Below are positions 24,786 through 37,370 of a DNA stretch of 64,000 bases, piece after piece. The stretch spans positions 146,458,729 through 146,522,728 of the forward strand of contig JAVHZZ010000004.1 in assembly GCA_036250195.1 (NCBI GenBank), written 5' to 3'. Below the pieces are notes generated by a model, which did not search any database, was not told the DNA's origin, and saw only the letters and a program-made list of their open reading frames with translations. Within the stretch, counting starts at the first letter, position 1, and each line of letters opens with the position of its first letter. The position numbers and the translations under genes were made by a program. The stretch is from Mixophyes australis (taxonomy: Eukaryota; Chordata; Amphibia; Anura; Limnodynastidae).

Positions 24786-25602
24786 ACAACTGTGCCCGAT
24801 GTCTCTGGTCTTTGTGTAGCCTCAGTTTAAATTTTCTAGTTGTGAAACATTGTTTCCCACATGGACAAGTATCCAACATAAATAGCGGGAGCAAGTTATT
24901 TTGGTTACTGCAATAGAACGGGCAATAAATGGTAACAGGACATTCACATGAAAAATCATGGTACCCCCCCTTAAAGTTCATTGCATTTGAGAAGATTCTT
25001 TAGTTTGTGCAGAATAATTTCTCTCTGAGCAAATAGCATAGTATGTTACAAATTGAAATGCAAGTTTACATAACTTTTAGACCTCTCTAAGCAGGTGAGA
25101 CTCCGGAATATGGGCGATTCTTTCTTCTATGCTGCACTTAGAATGAGTCAGAAAGTCACCCCAAAGGGGCAGACTCAATTGTCTGCGATGGCCCTAAGAA
25201 CATCGGGGACATTCTCTTTTTACCGTTATTACAGTAAACAGTAACGCGGATTTCTTCTGTGGGTTGCGAGCAACAATAAATCAAATTTTCTTTTGTACAT
25301 GTTGATATTTTATCAAATGTATACATTTAATACAACCTCTTTCAAGCATTAGGGTTTTCGATAGTATAACATCAGCAGCAGTGTACAAAATGTTTGCAGT
25401 AGTTTGATGTACTGTAAAACTTTACTAGTGCTGCATGTAGGTTCAGTGGTGTGTAGCTAGATCTCGCTGGCAGGCTTTGTTGTACACATGCACAGTCGGG
25501 GTCGGTCGTAACATCCAGTGGTAATTTTGGGAGGAGAGCACTTTAAAATGCAACAGTCTCATTGTTGTCCATATGTGCTTAGCTACCAGATTCTGTCTGG
25601 CT

Positions 25603-27683
25603 CTCTCTGTCTCTGTCTCTCTCTGTCTCTGTCTCTCTCTGTCTCTCTCTGTCTCTCTCTGTCTCTCTCTGTCTCTCTCTGTCTCTCTCTGTCTCTCTCT
25701 GTCCGTCTCTGTCCGTCTCTCTCTGTCTCTCTGTGTCTGTCTCTGTCCCTCTGTCTGTCTCTGTCCCTCTGTCTGTCTCTGTCCCTCTGTCTGTCTCTGT
25801 CCCTCTGTCTGTCTCTGTCCCTCTGTCTGTCTCTGTCCCTCTGTCTGTCTCTGTCCCTCTGTCTGTCTCTGTCCCTCTGTCTGTCTCTGTCCCTCTGTCT
25901 GTCTCTGTCCCTCTGTCTGTCTCTGTCCCTCTGTCTGTCTCTGTCCCTCTGTCTGTCTCTGTCCCTCTGTCTGTCTCTGTCCCTCTGTCTGTCTCTGTCC
26001 CTCTGTCTGTCTCTGTCCCTCTGTCTGTCTCTGTCCCTCTGTCTGTCTCTGTCCCTCTGTCTGTCTCTGTCTCTGTCTCTCTCTGTCTCTCTGTCCCTGT
26101 CTCTCTCTGTCTCTCTGTCCCTGTCTCTCTCTGTCTCTCTGTCCCTGTCTCTCTCTGTCTCTCTGTCCCTGTCTCTCTCTGTCTCTGTCTCTCTCTGTCT
26201 CTGTCTCTCTCTCTCTGTCTCTGTCTCTCTCTGTCTCTGTCTGTGTCTGTGTCTCTGTCTCTCTCTGTCTCTCTGTCCCTGTCTCTCTCTGTCTCTCTGT
26301 CCCTGTCTCTCTCTGTCTCTCTGTCCCTGTCTCTCTCTGTCACTGTCCTCTCTCTCTCTGTCTCTGTCTCTCTCTCTCTGTCTCTGTCTGTCTCTGTCCC
26401 TCTGTCTCTGTCTGTCTCTGTCCCTCTGTCTGTCTCTGTCCCTCTGTCTCTGTCTGTCTCTGTCCCTCTGTCTCTGTCTGTCTCTGTCCCTCTGTCTCTG
26501 TCTGTCTCTGTCCCTCTGTCTCTGTCTGTCTTTCTCTCTCTGTCTTTCTCTCTGTCTTTCTCTCTCTGTCTTTCTCTCTGTCTTTCTCTCTCTGTCTTTC
26601 TCTCTGTCTTTCTCTCTCTGTCTCTGTCTTTCTNNNNNNNNNNNNNNNNNNNNNNNNNNNNNNNNNNNNNNNNNNNNNNNNNNNNNNNNNNNNNNNNNNN
26701 NNNNNNNNNNNNNNNNNNNNNNNNNNNNNNNNNNNNNNNNNNNNNNNNNNNNNNNNNNNNNNNNNNNNNNNNNNNNNNNNNNNNNNNNNNNNNNNNNNNN
26801 NNNNNNNNNNNNNNNNNNNNNNNNNNNNNNNNNTCTTTTTCTCTTTCTCTTTTTCTCTTTCTCTCTTTTCTCTCTCTTTTCTCTTTTTCTCTTTCTCTTT
26901 TTCTCTCTCTTTTTCTCTTTTTCTCTTTCTCTTTTTCTCTCTCTTTTTCTCTTTTTCTTCTCTCTTTCCTCTTTTTCTCTCGCTTTTTCTCTCTCGCTTT
27001 TTCTCTCTCGCTTTTTCTCTCTCGCTTTTTCTCTCTCGCTTTTTCTCTCTCGCTTTTTCTCGCTCGCTTTTTCTCGCTCGCTTTTTCTCGCTCGCTTTTT
27101 CTCGCTCGCTTTTTCTCGCTCGCTTTTTCTCGCTCGCTTTTTCTCGCTCGCTTTTTCTCGCTCGCTTTTTTCTCGCTCGCTTTTTCTCGCTCGCTTTTTC
27201 TCGCTCGCTTTTTCTCGCTCGCTTTTTCTCGCTCGCTTTCTCGCTCGCTTTCTCGCTCGCTTTCTCGCTCGCTTTTTCTCTCTCGCTTTTTCTCTCTCGC
27301 TTTTTCTCGCTCGCTCGCTCTCTCTCGCTCGCTCTCTCTCGCTTTTTCTCGCTCGCTCGCTCTCTCTCGCTTTTTCTCGCTCGCTCGCTCTCTCTCGCTT
27401 TCTCGCTCGCTCGCTCTCTCTCGCTTTCTCGCTCGCTCGCTCTCTCTCGCTTTCTCGCTCGCTCGCTCTCGCTTTCTCGCTCGCTCTCTCTCGCTTTCCT
27501 CGCTCGCTCGCTCTCTCTCGCTTGCTCGCTCGCTCTCTCTCGCTTTCTCGCTCGCTCGCTCTCTCTCGCTTTCTCGCTCGCTCGCTCTCTCTCGCTTTCT
27601 CGCTCGCTCTCTCTCGCTTTCTCGCTCGCTCGCTCTCTCTCTCGCTTTCTCGCTCTCTCTCGCTCGAGAGAGAAAAAGCGAGG
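25603..27683. repeat. 2.1 kb pure-pyrimidine simple/mini-satellite array
   Basis: The + strand is almost only C and T with interspersed G, in zones: CTGTCTCT repeats; about 18 copies of an 18-base unit containing TCTGTCTGTCTCTGTCCC (25733-26063); mixed CTGTCTCT and CTTTCTCT; a gap; then TCTTTTTCTC, CTCGCTTTTT and finally CTCGCTCGCTCTCT units. All frames stay open for hundreds of codons on both strands (SLSLSLC on plus, RERERDR on minus) because the sequence lacks stops, not because it codes. The true length is unknown because of the gap. Confidence 0.97.
26634..26833. other. Assembly gap of 200 N
   Basis: Exactly 200 unknown bases inside the pyrimidine array. The round number suggests a default scaffold gap rather than a measured length. 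Repeat units differ on its two sides, so the missing piece may contain the transition or be much longer. Confidence 0.99.
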
Positions 27684-29951
27684 ATGCCTTAAATAACAGT
27701 GCTTTGCTGAAATACATGAATTCTGAGGACCTCAGGGTTCTACTGCATTCTGTGGGTACAGCATACATAACACTCATATGTTCAGCATGAATAGCAGTGC
27801 TTTTGACCATTTACTGAAGGTAGGTTGGGTCAAGAAAATGGAGAAAGAGGAATTTTGGAAAGAGTGCAATAAGTTGGTAAGATTGGGAAAGAGAAGCAAA
27901 TAGGGAAAAGTTTCAGGCTCAAAACAAAAAAAAGGGGGAGAGATGACAGCATTATTGGAAAGTTTAAGATATGAGAGCTGTGATTTCACCGCCTGACGTG
28001 TGAAGAGATGACTGCTGTTTTGTACAGTTAATTGAGTTAGATGTGATTTGTGCTTTCAAAGGGCACTATAAAGCAACAAAGGCTTGAAACAGGCCACCAG
28101 CTTCTACACTTCAGGAGACCCATATAATGCATTGAACAGCATCAGGCTGCCTTTTTATATTGCTGCTGCTGACCCAGTACAAGGCAGGTTGCATTGCATT
28201 GCAGCTCAAGTTAAGTTTGTTATATGACAGTCTAGCAGTTTACTGTACATAATTAGCCCATATCAGCAGTTTTATTTGCAGCCTTCCCCACCGGAATTCT
28301 GGAAAAGGAATCTCCTTCCCATGATTATCCTAGTGAGTAACAGCAACCTGAGCATTACAAGCTGCTTCATGCAATAAACATTTGGGGAAGTGATGCAGCA
28401 CTATAGACAACTTAATTGTGCTTCCGTCCAGGCCCTCCCCTTCCCCTACTGGAAGTTATAGAAGTGGTGGGGTGTTTTCGTGAACAATGCTTCATAGCTG
28501 CTGCAAAAGGTCAACACTTTATGCATAGTGACCCAACACTATTGCATTAAGGGATAGACAGAAAATATCCCGTTGATCAATTATTTAAAGCAGACACATA
28601 TGTAATGCAATTTATTTTTATGACCATCCTTTATTAAAAATACAATGTAATTATTCCTCCTGAAAAAAAGCAATTATCTAAATACATTCAAATAGATTTT
28701 CTTTTTGATGCAAACATCCATTTCAGAGAATATTGGAAGTGTATTGAATTTGTCTTCCTCTTGCAGAATGCTTTACAATATATTTCTCTGGGAAAAGCAG
28801 GTTTGGCAATAAAACACAGGGGATGAAAGTACCATTGTATAAATACAAAGTGGGCATTTCTTCTGAATAACTGCAAACTAGTATAAAGCATAAATTAATT
28901 TATGAAGTGTGAGAACTCAGTTTTGTCTTTGTAGCCCTTTCTTCCATGGCTTCCTGCAGCAGCACCCCATATTCATGTTACTTGCAGGATTTATGTGATT
29001 TCACATTGTACTGTAGGAATCTACAAAAAAAAATTTGTTTACATTTAACTATTAAGTTATTTTTAAAATGGATGCTGCTGGTGGGGCAATGTAACACCTT
29101 ACTGTGATCAGTTTTCTAGTAAAGTGTGTCTTAGAGGCTTCTTGCAATGTCCTGGTAAAACTTCTTTGTGCATATATTGAGCACAAGGTTCCACTTTCTG
29201 CTGGATCAGCAGGCTAGAAGCTTGCTGAGAGTTCTTTTTAGATTTCAAGTTCCCATGGCAACCACTTATCGTGCCTAATGAAGGGTGAGACCACTGAGAT
29301 GAGAAGAATGATGGTGGAGAGACTCCTTGTAGCTGACCAAGCATTGTAGAGACTGAAGAAATAACCACACAGGCAGTCCTCTTAGATTTCTGCTATACTT
29401 AGCCACCGCCATTTTCTGTTAAATGTTCTGAAAATAGGACATTTTCCTTTTAATAATGTTGATCATTTAAATATTGCTTTCCATGTTGTCACCCATGGTT
29501 CAAAGGAACACTTGGTAGCCTTCAGCTATTATGAAATTCTCTATCATCAAACCACAACCACATATACATAATTTGCACCACTACTTAAAAAAAAATGTCT
29601 GATTGGGTTTTCCTGGATTGTTATATTTCATGTATCGTTATATTTCATGTCTTACCATGCACTACATCAGAGGAAGTAACAGTCTTTATTAGATATTGAA
29701 GAAGTCATATAATCCCTTATGATGAATCCAGTGTTACTCTTACCCATTATAACTTGGCTGATAAATGTAGTCTTGTGATATATTAAGTGTACAGCAGATA
29801 GCAAGTCAGAAATAAATTACACATGTTGTAGAAATATGTTCATAATGGATTGAGAATAAACTGTGAAAGTGCATTGTGTAAATGTAAGTCTGTATAGATA
29901 CCTGAGAATAAGAAATTGCCAGAAAAATCATGAATAATAATTAATAGATAT

Positions 29952-31085
29952 TAATAAGGGAAGTGAATTACATTGATTATCTTGTTACAATCACACCTGT
30001 CAGGGATATATTAGATAGCAAGTGAACAGTCAGTTCTTGAAATTATGTGTTGAATGTTTAAAAAATGGGAAAGCATAATGATCTGAACGACTCTGACAAG
30101 GGCCAAATTGTTATGGCTAGATGAGTCAGAGCATCTTCAAAATGGCAGATCTTGTGGGGTGTTCCCGATATGCAGTTGTTGGTACCTACCAAAAGTGGAG
30201 AACTTGTGAACCGGTGACAAGGTCATAGGAGAGAGCTGTCAGCACACAAGTGCTTACAATGGGCATGTGAGCGCCAGAACTCGACCATGTAGCAATGGCA
30301 GAAGGTGGCCTGGTCTGATGAATCACATTTTCTTTTAAATCATGTGTACGACTGGCAGGGGCGGGCTGGGATGCTGCAGGCAGGGGGGGCACACAGGCGG
30401 CCGCATCTCATTCCCCTGTCATGTGATGCGGCCGCCTGTGCGCTGACGCGGCCGCATCTGATGACATCAGATGCGTCCGCAGAGAAAAAATCAGAAGAAA
30501 TTGCATCGGGGGGCGGCCGGCCGGCCTACCCCCGGCCCTAAAAGCGCAAAATCTGCGCGGCCCGTGGGGCCGATGCCCCCCTTCCTTCCGGCCCAGCCCG
30601 CCCCTGACGACTGGGTGCATGTGCATCATTTACCTGGGGGAAGAGATGGCACTATGGGAAGAAGGCAAACCAGTGAAGGCAGTGTGATGCTCTGGGCAAT
30701 GTTCTGCTGATAAACCTTGGATCTTGGCATTCATGTGGATGTTCCTTTGACTCGTACACCTACATAAACATTGTTGCAGACCAAGTACAGCCCTTTCATG
30801 ACAACATTATTCCTTTATGGCAGTGGCTTCTTTCAGCAGGATAAGGCTCTGTGTCGCACTGCAAAGCTTGTTCATGAATGGTTTGAGGAACATGACAGAG
30901 TTCAAGGTGTTGACTTGGCCTCCAAATTCCACAGATCTAAATCCAATTGAGCATCTGTGGGGTGTGCTTGAAAACAAGTCCGAGCCACCACACAACTTAC
31001 AGAACTTGAAGGATCTGCTGCTAACGTCTTGGTACAGGGCACCTTCAGAGGGTGGAGTCCATGCCTCGACAGGTCAGAGCTGTTT
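29952..31085 (+). pseudogene. Tc1-like transposase relic, copy 1 (interrupted)
   Basis: Homologous to the better-preserved copy at 49130. It starts gaagtgaattacattgatta and passes through atgatctgaacgactctgac (the transposase N-terminus region). Much of the DNA-binding region is deleted. The C-terminal catalytic block survives at 30817-31060 and encodes NSTDLNPIEHLWG, which holds the last acidic residues of the DDE triad. Both terminal inverted repeats are lost. A hAT MITE is inserted at 30356-30606. Stops and frameshifts make it non-functional. Confidence 0.88.
30356..30606. mobile_element. GC-rich hAT MITE nested in the Tc1 relic
   Basis: The ends are a perfect 15-base inverted repeat, CAGGGGCGGGCTGGG and its complement. 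The 8-base target duplication acgactgg is exact at 30348-30355 and 30607-30614. Removing the element restores a Tc1 reading similar to the copy at 49130 (tgcatgtgcatc follows). The interior is very GC-rich (gcggccgc repeats), unlike its AT-rich surroundings. The insertion is therefore younger than the Tc1 copy. Confidence 0.93.
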
Positions 31086-32904
31086 TGGAGAGAGAGAGAT
31101 CTATTATTAGTTAGTTTGCACAGCAGTAATTGTATCCAATAATATGTAATTCTAGCCAAAATATTTCCATTATGAATTACCTGCATTTTCATTATTTACT
31201 TGAAGATGTTAAAATTCCTTTTAATGCTTCTGTTTATCTATTGAAATGTTTTTGTTTTTTTTTTGTATTTTGTTTGTTTTTTTACACAGTTTCTATACCA
31301 TCAAATGTTGTTGAATTATGTCCAATAAAAGGGGACCACATAATGCAGCCTTTTAGACTTATCAGTATGGCCGCCCATTGGGAGCATGGCTTAACTATTA
31401 CTGCAGTTATTTTACTCTGCATTTCCAGCAGCTTTATTAAAACTTCAGTTAATAAATGAGCAATGCTAAATGACAGGAGACTTGCACTGAATGGGTCCAC
31501 GGTATGAATTGAAAATCTGTTTTTATCAGATTGTCAGTAACCAGAGGAGCTATGGCACAGGGTTGAAATGTATCCTGGGTTTTACATGGTGAAGTCTGTG
31601 CTGGTTGAATCCACAGGTGTATGCACTGTTGCATCCATTCGTAGAATTCCGAGCAAGTTATACCATTGCCCTGTAGCCCGTGCTTTGCTGCACCTGCACA
31701 GATTACTCTTCAGTCCCTCTGCTTGTTATCACTTAATTAAATCCTCATATTAATACACAGGTGTCCCTGCTGCAAGCTCTCTCTGATAGTCCTTTCTTGC
31801 TGTCTGTTCAAAAGCTGAGAGAAGCACAATGTTATCAGTGTCTGCAGAAACACATAGCATGTTTAGATCCCAAGTAATAGGCCTTTCACGTTGTTCTGAT
31901 CGCCCTGCCAATCGTATGAATGTGTGTTAGGTTTATCTATCCGCTAAAAACTCGTCACATTTTGTATGATTTTTTCCAACTTGTGCGAGTATTGAAGAAT
32001 TTAATTGTAATACATGGTACGATATTTTATTCATCAGCAAATACAGATACTGTTTACTGATATACAGACTCTAAAGGATAGATTGTAATACAGATCCTAA
32101 TGAGTCACTGGTAAACAATGCTCCTAATATAATGGTGTACTTATTAAGTCTGTTTTGTTGTTCTTTGGGCTCAAGTTCAGATTACTACAAAGGAGTTATT
32201 ACCAGACATTCATTTTCTGAATATCACACAGTGATGCTGACCCCTAATACTGCTGACATCCTTCCCATTAAGCCACTCACCCACAGATTGTATGATAAAC
32301 ACAGTAGCTTTTGTCAGGGAAAGCCAATGGTTGAGAAATGCTGGTCAGTGGAAGGCAAATGAGAATGCCTGATATCAGGTTTATACAAGACCAAGCTATG
32401 TAAAACAATACATTGAATCTGAAATGAAACAGTCTGTTATTAAATTGCAGTCTGACATCACATTGTCAAGTTAAGTATAAAAATTAAAATCATTTTAATG
32501 GTTTGTAGCCACTGTCTGACACTACAGTTACATATCTGCTATTTAGGAGCTTTTTTCCTTTTCCCCTTTTTTAAGCAGGAACTTTAATGCCAAACTAGAT
32601 ACACTAAAAGCTTGCCTTGTGGCCTTGTGTTATCCTGATGCTTCAAAACACCACACTACAGCACCTCAACTATATACAAAGACTGAGGAAAAGAGACACT
32701 TTTCCAGTTGTTAGTACAAGTCTGATAGTTGTATATAAAATATGAGCTTGCTAGTTTCCTAAAAGATATATCCTGAGCAATTTGATGCATCAGTGCACAG
32801 AATAGGCTTCTTGTTTCAGATTTTTAATCCTAGGCCTCTCTTGGTGTTTGCTGCAGAGCTCCGTAGTCCCAGCCTACATACAGTACTTTTTGTGTAAAAT
32901 AAAT

Positions 32905-33178
32905 CATACGGGAGAGGGGGCGTGACTAGATTGCGTCATTTTGTCCCCGCCCCCCACGAAAACGTAATTTACATTGCGGGGGGGGGGGGGGGCCATAATG
33001 ACGCGATTGGCCATAATGACGCCCCCTCCCGCCCTCCAAAGTGGCGTGATTCACTGAGATTAACGCGATTCTCTGTGATATCCAGGATCCGGGAGAAATG
33101 CCAGCTCGCCTGGGAGCCCGGGAGACTGACCCGAATTTCAGGAGTCTCCCGGACTTTCCGGGGGAGTTGGCAAGTATG
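32905..33178. mobile_element. Palindromic MITE, CATACTTGCCAACTCTCC family, copy 2
   Basis: Begins catacgggagagggggcgtg and ends ttggcaagtatg, with the shared phrase gacccgaatttcaggagtct and an uninterrupted G run of about 15 near 32978. Related to the elements at 12244 and 41387. The left end has lost the ttgccaactc part. Confidence 0.75.
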
Positions 33179-33402
33179 AAATAAATATTTTCTACTATTC
33201 ACTAAAAATTTATTTTTGTTTATGGTAGTTGATGATATATTGACTCCAAAGGAATTATAAGTACATATGCAATAAGAAACTACATAACTGACCACCACGG
33301 TGTGAGGAGCTTCCGGAAGCCATCTTCAATTCTACAGATCTAGGCCCAGGCGTTTGTGGTCGCAAATCAGAGCCTTACTATTCTATTTTAATTGACACTT
33401 GG

Positions 33403-33572
33403 GGGTATATTTACTAAATTGCTGGTTTGAAAAAGTGGAGATGTTGCCTATAGCAACCAATCAGATTCTAGTTATTTATTTAGTACATTCTACAAAATGA
33501 CAGCTAGAATACGATTGGTTGCTATAGGCAACATCTCCACTTTTTCAAACCCGCAGTTTAGTAAATATGTCC
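33403..33572. mobile_element. Palindromic MITE (ATTTACTAAA family)
   Basis: Near-perfect foldback: AAAAAGTGGAGATGTTGCCT with TATAGCAACCAATC on the left is mirrored by its complement on the right. The ends read GGGTATATTTACTAAA and TTTAGTAAATATGTCC. This short foldback family is, to my knowledge, very common in frog genomes. No target duplication was settled. Confidence 0.85.
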
Positions 33573-34312
33573 TTTGGTGTGAGAAGAACATTGGTTGTGA
33601 AACAGAGGAATGATATGTAAAATGTCAAGACAACTTTCTCAGTTACAAGAGAAATCACATATTTTACTAGAATCTTTATTGTATGAATCCTGCATGAAAT
33701 ATATAAAGATTCCTAATGTGTTTTAGTTTGGTAAACTGCATTTTAATTTGTGAAGGAACACAGTGTCCATCCAGAAAGGCATACTCTGTGCACATATTAC
33801 ACACGGCACTATTTTTTTCAGCATAGGATTGAATTGAATTTTTAGTCTGTCTCTTTAAAAAAAAAAAAAATAATACATTGATGTCTCTCCTTTCTCTCAT
33901 GTACAAACTGACTTTTCTTTTGCTGCTGCTTCAAGGAGCTCTTCCTTCTACCCTGAAGATGTTTGGTATGATGAAGCCTTTGGCTTAAGGTTTTGTTAAT
34001 CTGTTTTGAGCCCTACATTGCCTTCAGGACTTAATGCCCTTATTGAAGGCTGAAGCATCACATTGCATAATAGCTCAGAATATTAGTTCTGATCATATGT
34101 AATGTTTTGTTTAAAAAGAGCTCACTCTCCCTGACCATTTTATCATAGACCCAGCAGCACTATGTGTCTGTGTACTACAGAATATCCATGTACTTTATTT
34201 TTCCCCCAAGAATAGACACTAAACACAATTTTCAAAATCTAGACACTATATTTCACATCTTGTTGCTTCTGTGATTAGTTGTTATACTCAATGTTCTCTA
34301 TTTTGTCTTCAG

Positions 34313-34436
34313 GTACACAGCTTGAGAAACTCATGGAGGGCATGAGGAGTGAGATTGCCAGCAATCCCCCATTGGAAGGGTCATTCTCACCACGCCGCGG
34401 GGATTACTGCATTGCCAAATATGTGGATGGAGAATG
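34313..34436 (+). CDS. SND1: SND1 exon (Tudor domain, first half)
   Basis: Acceptor ttgtcttcag and donor gtgagt. The exon begins with two bases completing glycine and ends with two bases of a tryptophan codon. It encodes [19 protein letters not shown], then [20 protein letters not shown] and the start of [16 protein letters not shown] is the first strand pair of the SND1 Tudor barrel. Human has F740 at the position where this protein has Y (AKYVDGEW). That residue is part of the aromatic cage that binds dimethylarginine, and the change keeps an aromatic ring. Confidence 0.96.
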
Positions 34437-36114
34437 GTGAGTTACACTGCAAAAAATGCCCTGGAATGTGTATTAGTGTCTTGGTCTAGGCTAGTAACAT
34501 ATCCTCATCTTGTAGTGACATGTAATAGGTGGTCAGGCACCAAAAGTCTCCATACCAACTCCTCCTTGGCTAGCTTTTCCATTATATGCATGTGCCAGCA
34601 TATTGAAATTTTGTTCTGTCTTTGCTTAACCCCTCATTTAAATGCTATGCCCATGGATTATAAGTAACGTTTGCTGAAACATTTTGGACCTGAACGCCCC
34701 TTTGGGACCATTGCTGCCGCATATAATATGGGTAGCGTAATGCATATGCACTAGGCAAAGCAATTACATTTTGCCTTCAGTGGAGTAAGCAGTATACCAC
34801 ATGGAGATCGATACTAGAACGCCTGCCACTATAGAGATCATTGATCTTTATGGTAAATGCCTCTTCTGCGTTGGTTGGTAGACTTTCATATCACCTGTCG
34901 CAAACGCTCAGCCTGTCTCAGATACAGCAATCTGAAACAGCTGGTCGTGACTGGAGTCGCCTTCATCACTTACCAATGAATACACCTTTTATGCCACCGC
35001 GAAGGGTTTATTATGGAGTCCTTGCGTTCGCCAAAACCACTTATTAATATTACACACTTAAATCACATACACATGTAGCATGAGCTTCACTTGGCTTTAT
35101 AAGTTCACAAAGATTTAGAGTATATTTCTTAGATTAAATGTATTTAATCCGAAAAATGTTTCCAAGGCTTAAATACAAAACAGTTAACAAGACATACAAA
35201 ATAAGTTGCACAAATAAATTTCAGAAATATAATAGAAAATAAAACCAGTGTCATTAACTTACTAGTTTAAGACTTGGCGTAAGAGGAGTACACTTTAGGG
35301 AAAAATGGCACACTCCAAACCTAGGTAGGTCTCCTCATAGAATGAACAACATTACTTGGTAAGGCAACTGATTTTTAACCTTCTCACACTGCTCTTACCC
35401 CCACCTTTGGAATGAACTATGTCAACCCAATGTCAGGGCAGACTGGCTCACAGAATGACACATTATCTATTTCCTTAGATATATACGCCTGAAATTTCAA
35501 AGAATAGGATTTCTCACCTCTGCTCTGCCTGGATGTTCAGACTGTTTACACAAACACTGTAACCCCTCAGAGATGATGTCTGTCTGGCCTGGTTACTTTC
35601 AAAATACTCCTGATACTTGCACAGGTCAAACTTATGTCATTCAGCAAAGCATACTTGTTACATACAAAATACACACGGGCATACATGAATATTCAGGGGG
35701 AAGTAGTAATCAGTGATTAGGTGCAATTTATAGCCGCCACACTAGCATAAACTCGTCCACTAGGCTTAGTTACTTCTATCAAACATACACCAAGCCATGG
35801 TAGCCTACATATTGTGCAATCCAACATTTTTGTGTGAACCTAAGAAGGATGTGATTGTTAATAATTACTTATTCAGGACCCACACCTGTTCTCACTATAC
35901 TTGTATCCCTCATTTACACAAGTGTTTCATTTATTTTGTCAGTTAAATGTACATTTAGGGAAAAAGTCACAAAAAGTCAAATTTGTCTTTAAATTTAGTC
36001 TTTTTTGTTGATCACTCCATAAACAAATTTTAGACACAGGACATACAAGAAAAGCAGCATGTTCAATTTTTTTTTTCCACATTTATGTAAGTAATGATGA
36101 TCTCAAACATAGAT

Positions 36115-36579
36115 CACTGATGGGCAATCTAATATATATGAAGGGCTGCATCTGAAAATTTCAAAAGGGTTAATTTCAAGACTGAAAATACAGCCTGAAA
36201 AATACTTTGGCACAGCCACTCATGCCAAAATGCTCCCACATGCATTCAAGTCCTCAGATCCACATGTACCCCAAGACTCCTCCATGTCTTTGGGTACATG
36301 TTAGTCAGACTTCCCACACATGCCTCACATCTCCCCCATTTTTCCTTACTTTTACCGCTGCAGCCCGATGAAGGAGGAAGAGCACACTGCACCTTGCTCC
36401 CCCTCTTCTGGTATGCTGGGTGACCTCCCTGCTATGTGTAGAGGTGCTCACATGATGTGGAAGTCGCTTACTGCTGTTCAGTCTTGCTTTGTAGTAAAGC
36501 AGAGAATTAGTCTCAGCAGAAGCAGCCAACAGGGGGTCGCGGGTCAAGGATCGCCAAGTCACCAATTTGCCTATCACTC
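36115..36579. mobile_element. Degraded hAT MITE
   Basis: The ends CACTGATGGGCAA and TTGCCTATCACTC are imperfect inverted repeats close to the CAGTGATGGGCAAACT end of the hAT element at 61247. The flanks acatagat and ttacagat match at 5 of 8 positions, consistent with an old 8-bp duplication. Internal reading frames on both strands (109-110 codons) are chance. Confidence 0.55.
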
Positions 36580-36802
36580 TTACAGATGCATCTACTGCAT
36601 CAGCTCCAGCATAGGTAATATGGAAATTGATCAAAGGTCACAGTTTTCTTGATTTCACTGAAAAGTACTTTTTTTTTGTGGAAAATTACAGTAAACCTGT
36701 GTAAAGTTATACTGCTGTATATTACCAAAAATGATATATTTAATCAGATTTCAACATTCTTTATACAACTTTTTGTTTGAATAAAATGTAAATAGATAGT
36801 AT

Positions 36803-37052
36803 GGGGGGTATTCAATTGTTGCCGTTAACGCGCTTAAACCCAAAAAACGAGCGCTCTAAAAATATTAGCGTTAATACGGTAATTACTCGCTAAATTTCAT
36901 CTCGCAGCTCCCTGAGCTGCGAGATGAAATTCAGCGAGTAAACTACCGTATTAACGGTATTTACGCGCATATTACCGTATTAACGCTAATATTTTTAGAG
37001 CGCATGTTTTTTGGGGTTTTAGCGCGTTAACGGCAACAATTGACTACCCCCC
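36803..37052. mobile_element. Palindromic MITE, GGGGGGTATTCAATTG family
   Basis: A 250-base foldback. Left GGGGGGTATTCAATTGTTGC is mirrored by right GCAACAATTGACTACCCCCC. The interior repeats TTAACGCTAATATTTTTAGA and GAGATGAAATT motifs in both directions. A 3-base TAT flanks each side. The ends and fold resemble the element at 51335, whose TAA duplication points to the PIF/Harbinger superfamily. Another copy begins at the right edge of the window (63976). Confidence 0.85.
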
Positions 37053-37370
37053 TATGGATGTAAATGGGAAAGGTTTTGATGAACCTGGTGATAGAGGCTA
37101 GTAACCGCCTTCTACTGTTCTTGCTATTGTGCGGTCAGTGTTTGGTAGCAAATCATTAATAATGAGGGCTCTTTCTCCAATTACTCTGTACATTCTAACT
37201 CAGCAGTGTGAGAAACAGATGAGGGACATACAATTGCTGATCCCCTAAGACATGCAAATGCCCTGTCAAGATATTTAGTCCACTGTTTAACACACTCAAC
37301 TCATTTCATGGCAAATAGCTTAGTTGTCCACAGTAAGTTTATACATAAGTAATCTGATAACCAACTAGAT

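Noticed and set aside
25733..26063. Regular 18-base periodicity as a CRISPR-like array
   Set aside because: The units abut without unique spacers; this is a minisatellite in a vertebrate genome.
25518..27810. Very long open frames on both strands (685-743 codons) with SLSLSLC or RERERDR repeats
   Set aside because: They arise because the pyrimidine repeat lacks stop codons in every frame, and they cross a 200-N gap. Nothing indicates a real protein.
33940..33990. CCCTGAAGATGTTTGG...GATGAAGCC as a third hammerhead
   Set aside because: There is no GAAA box or stem III at the required distance.
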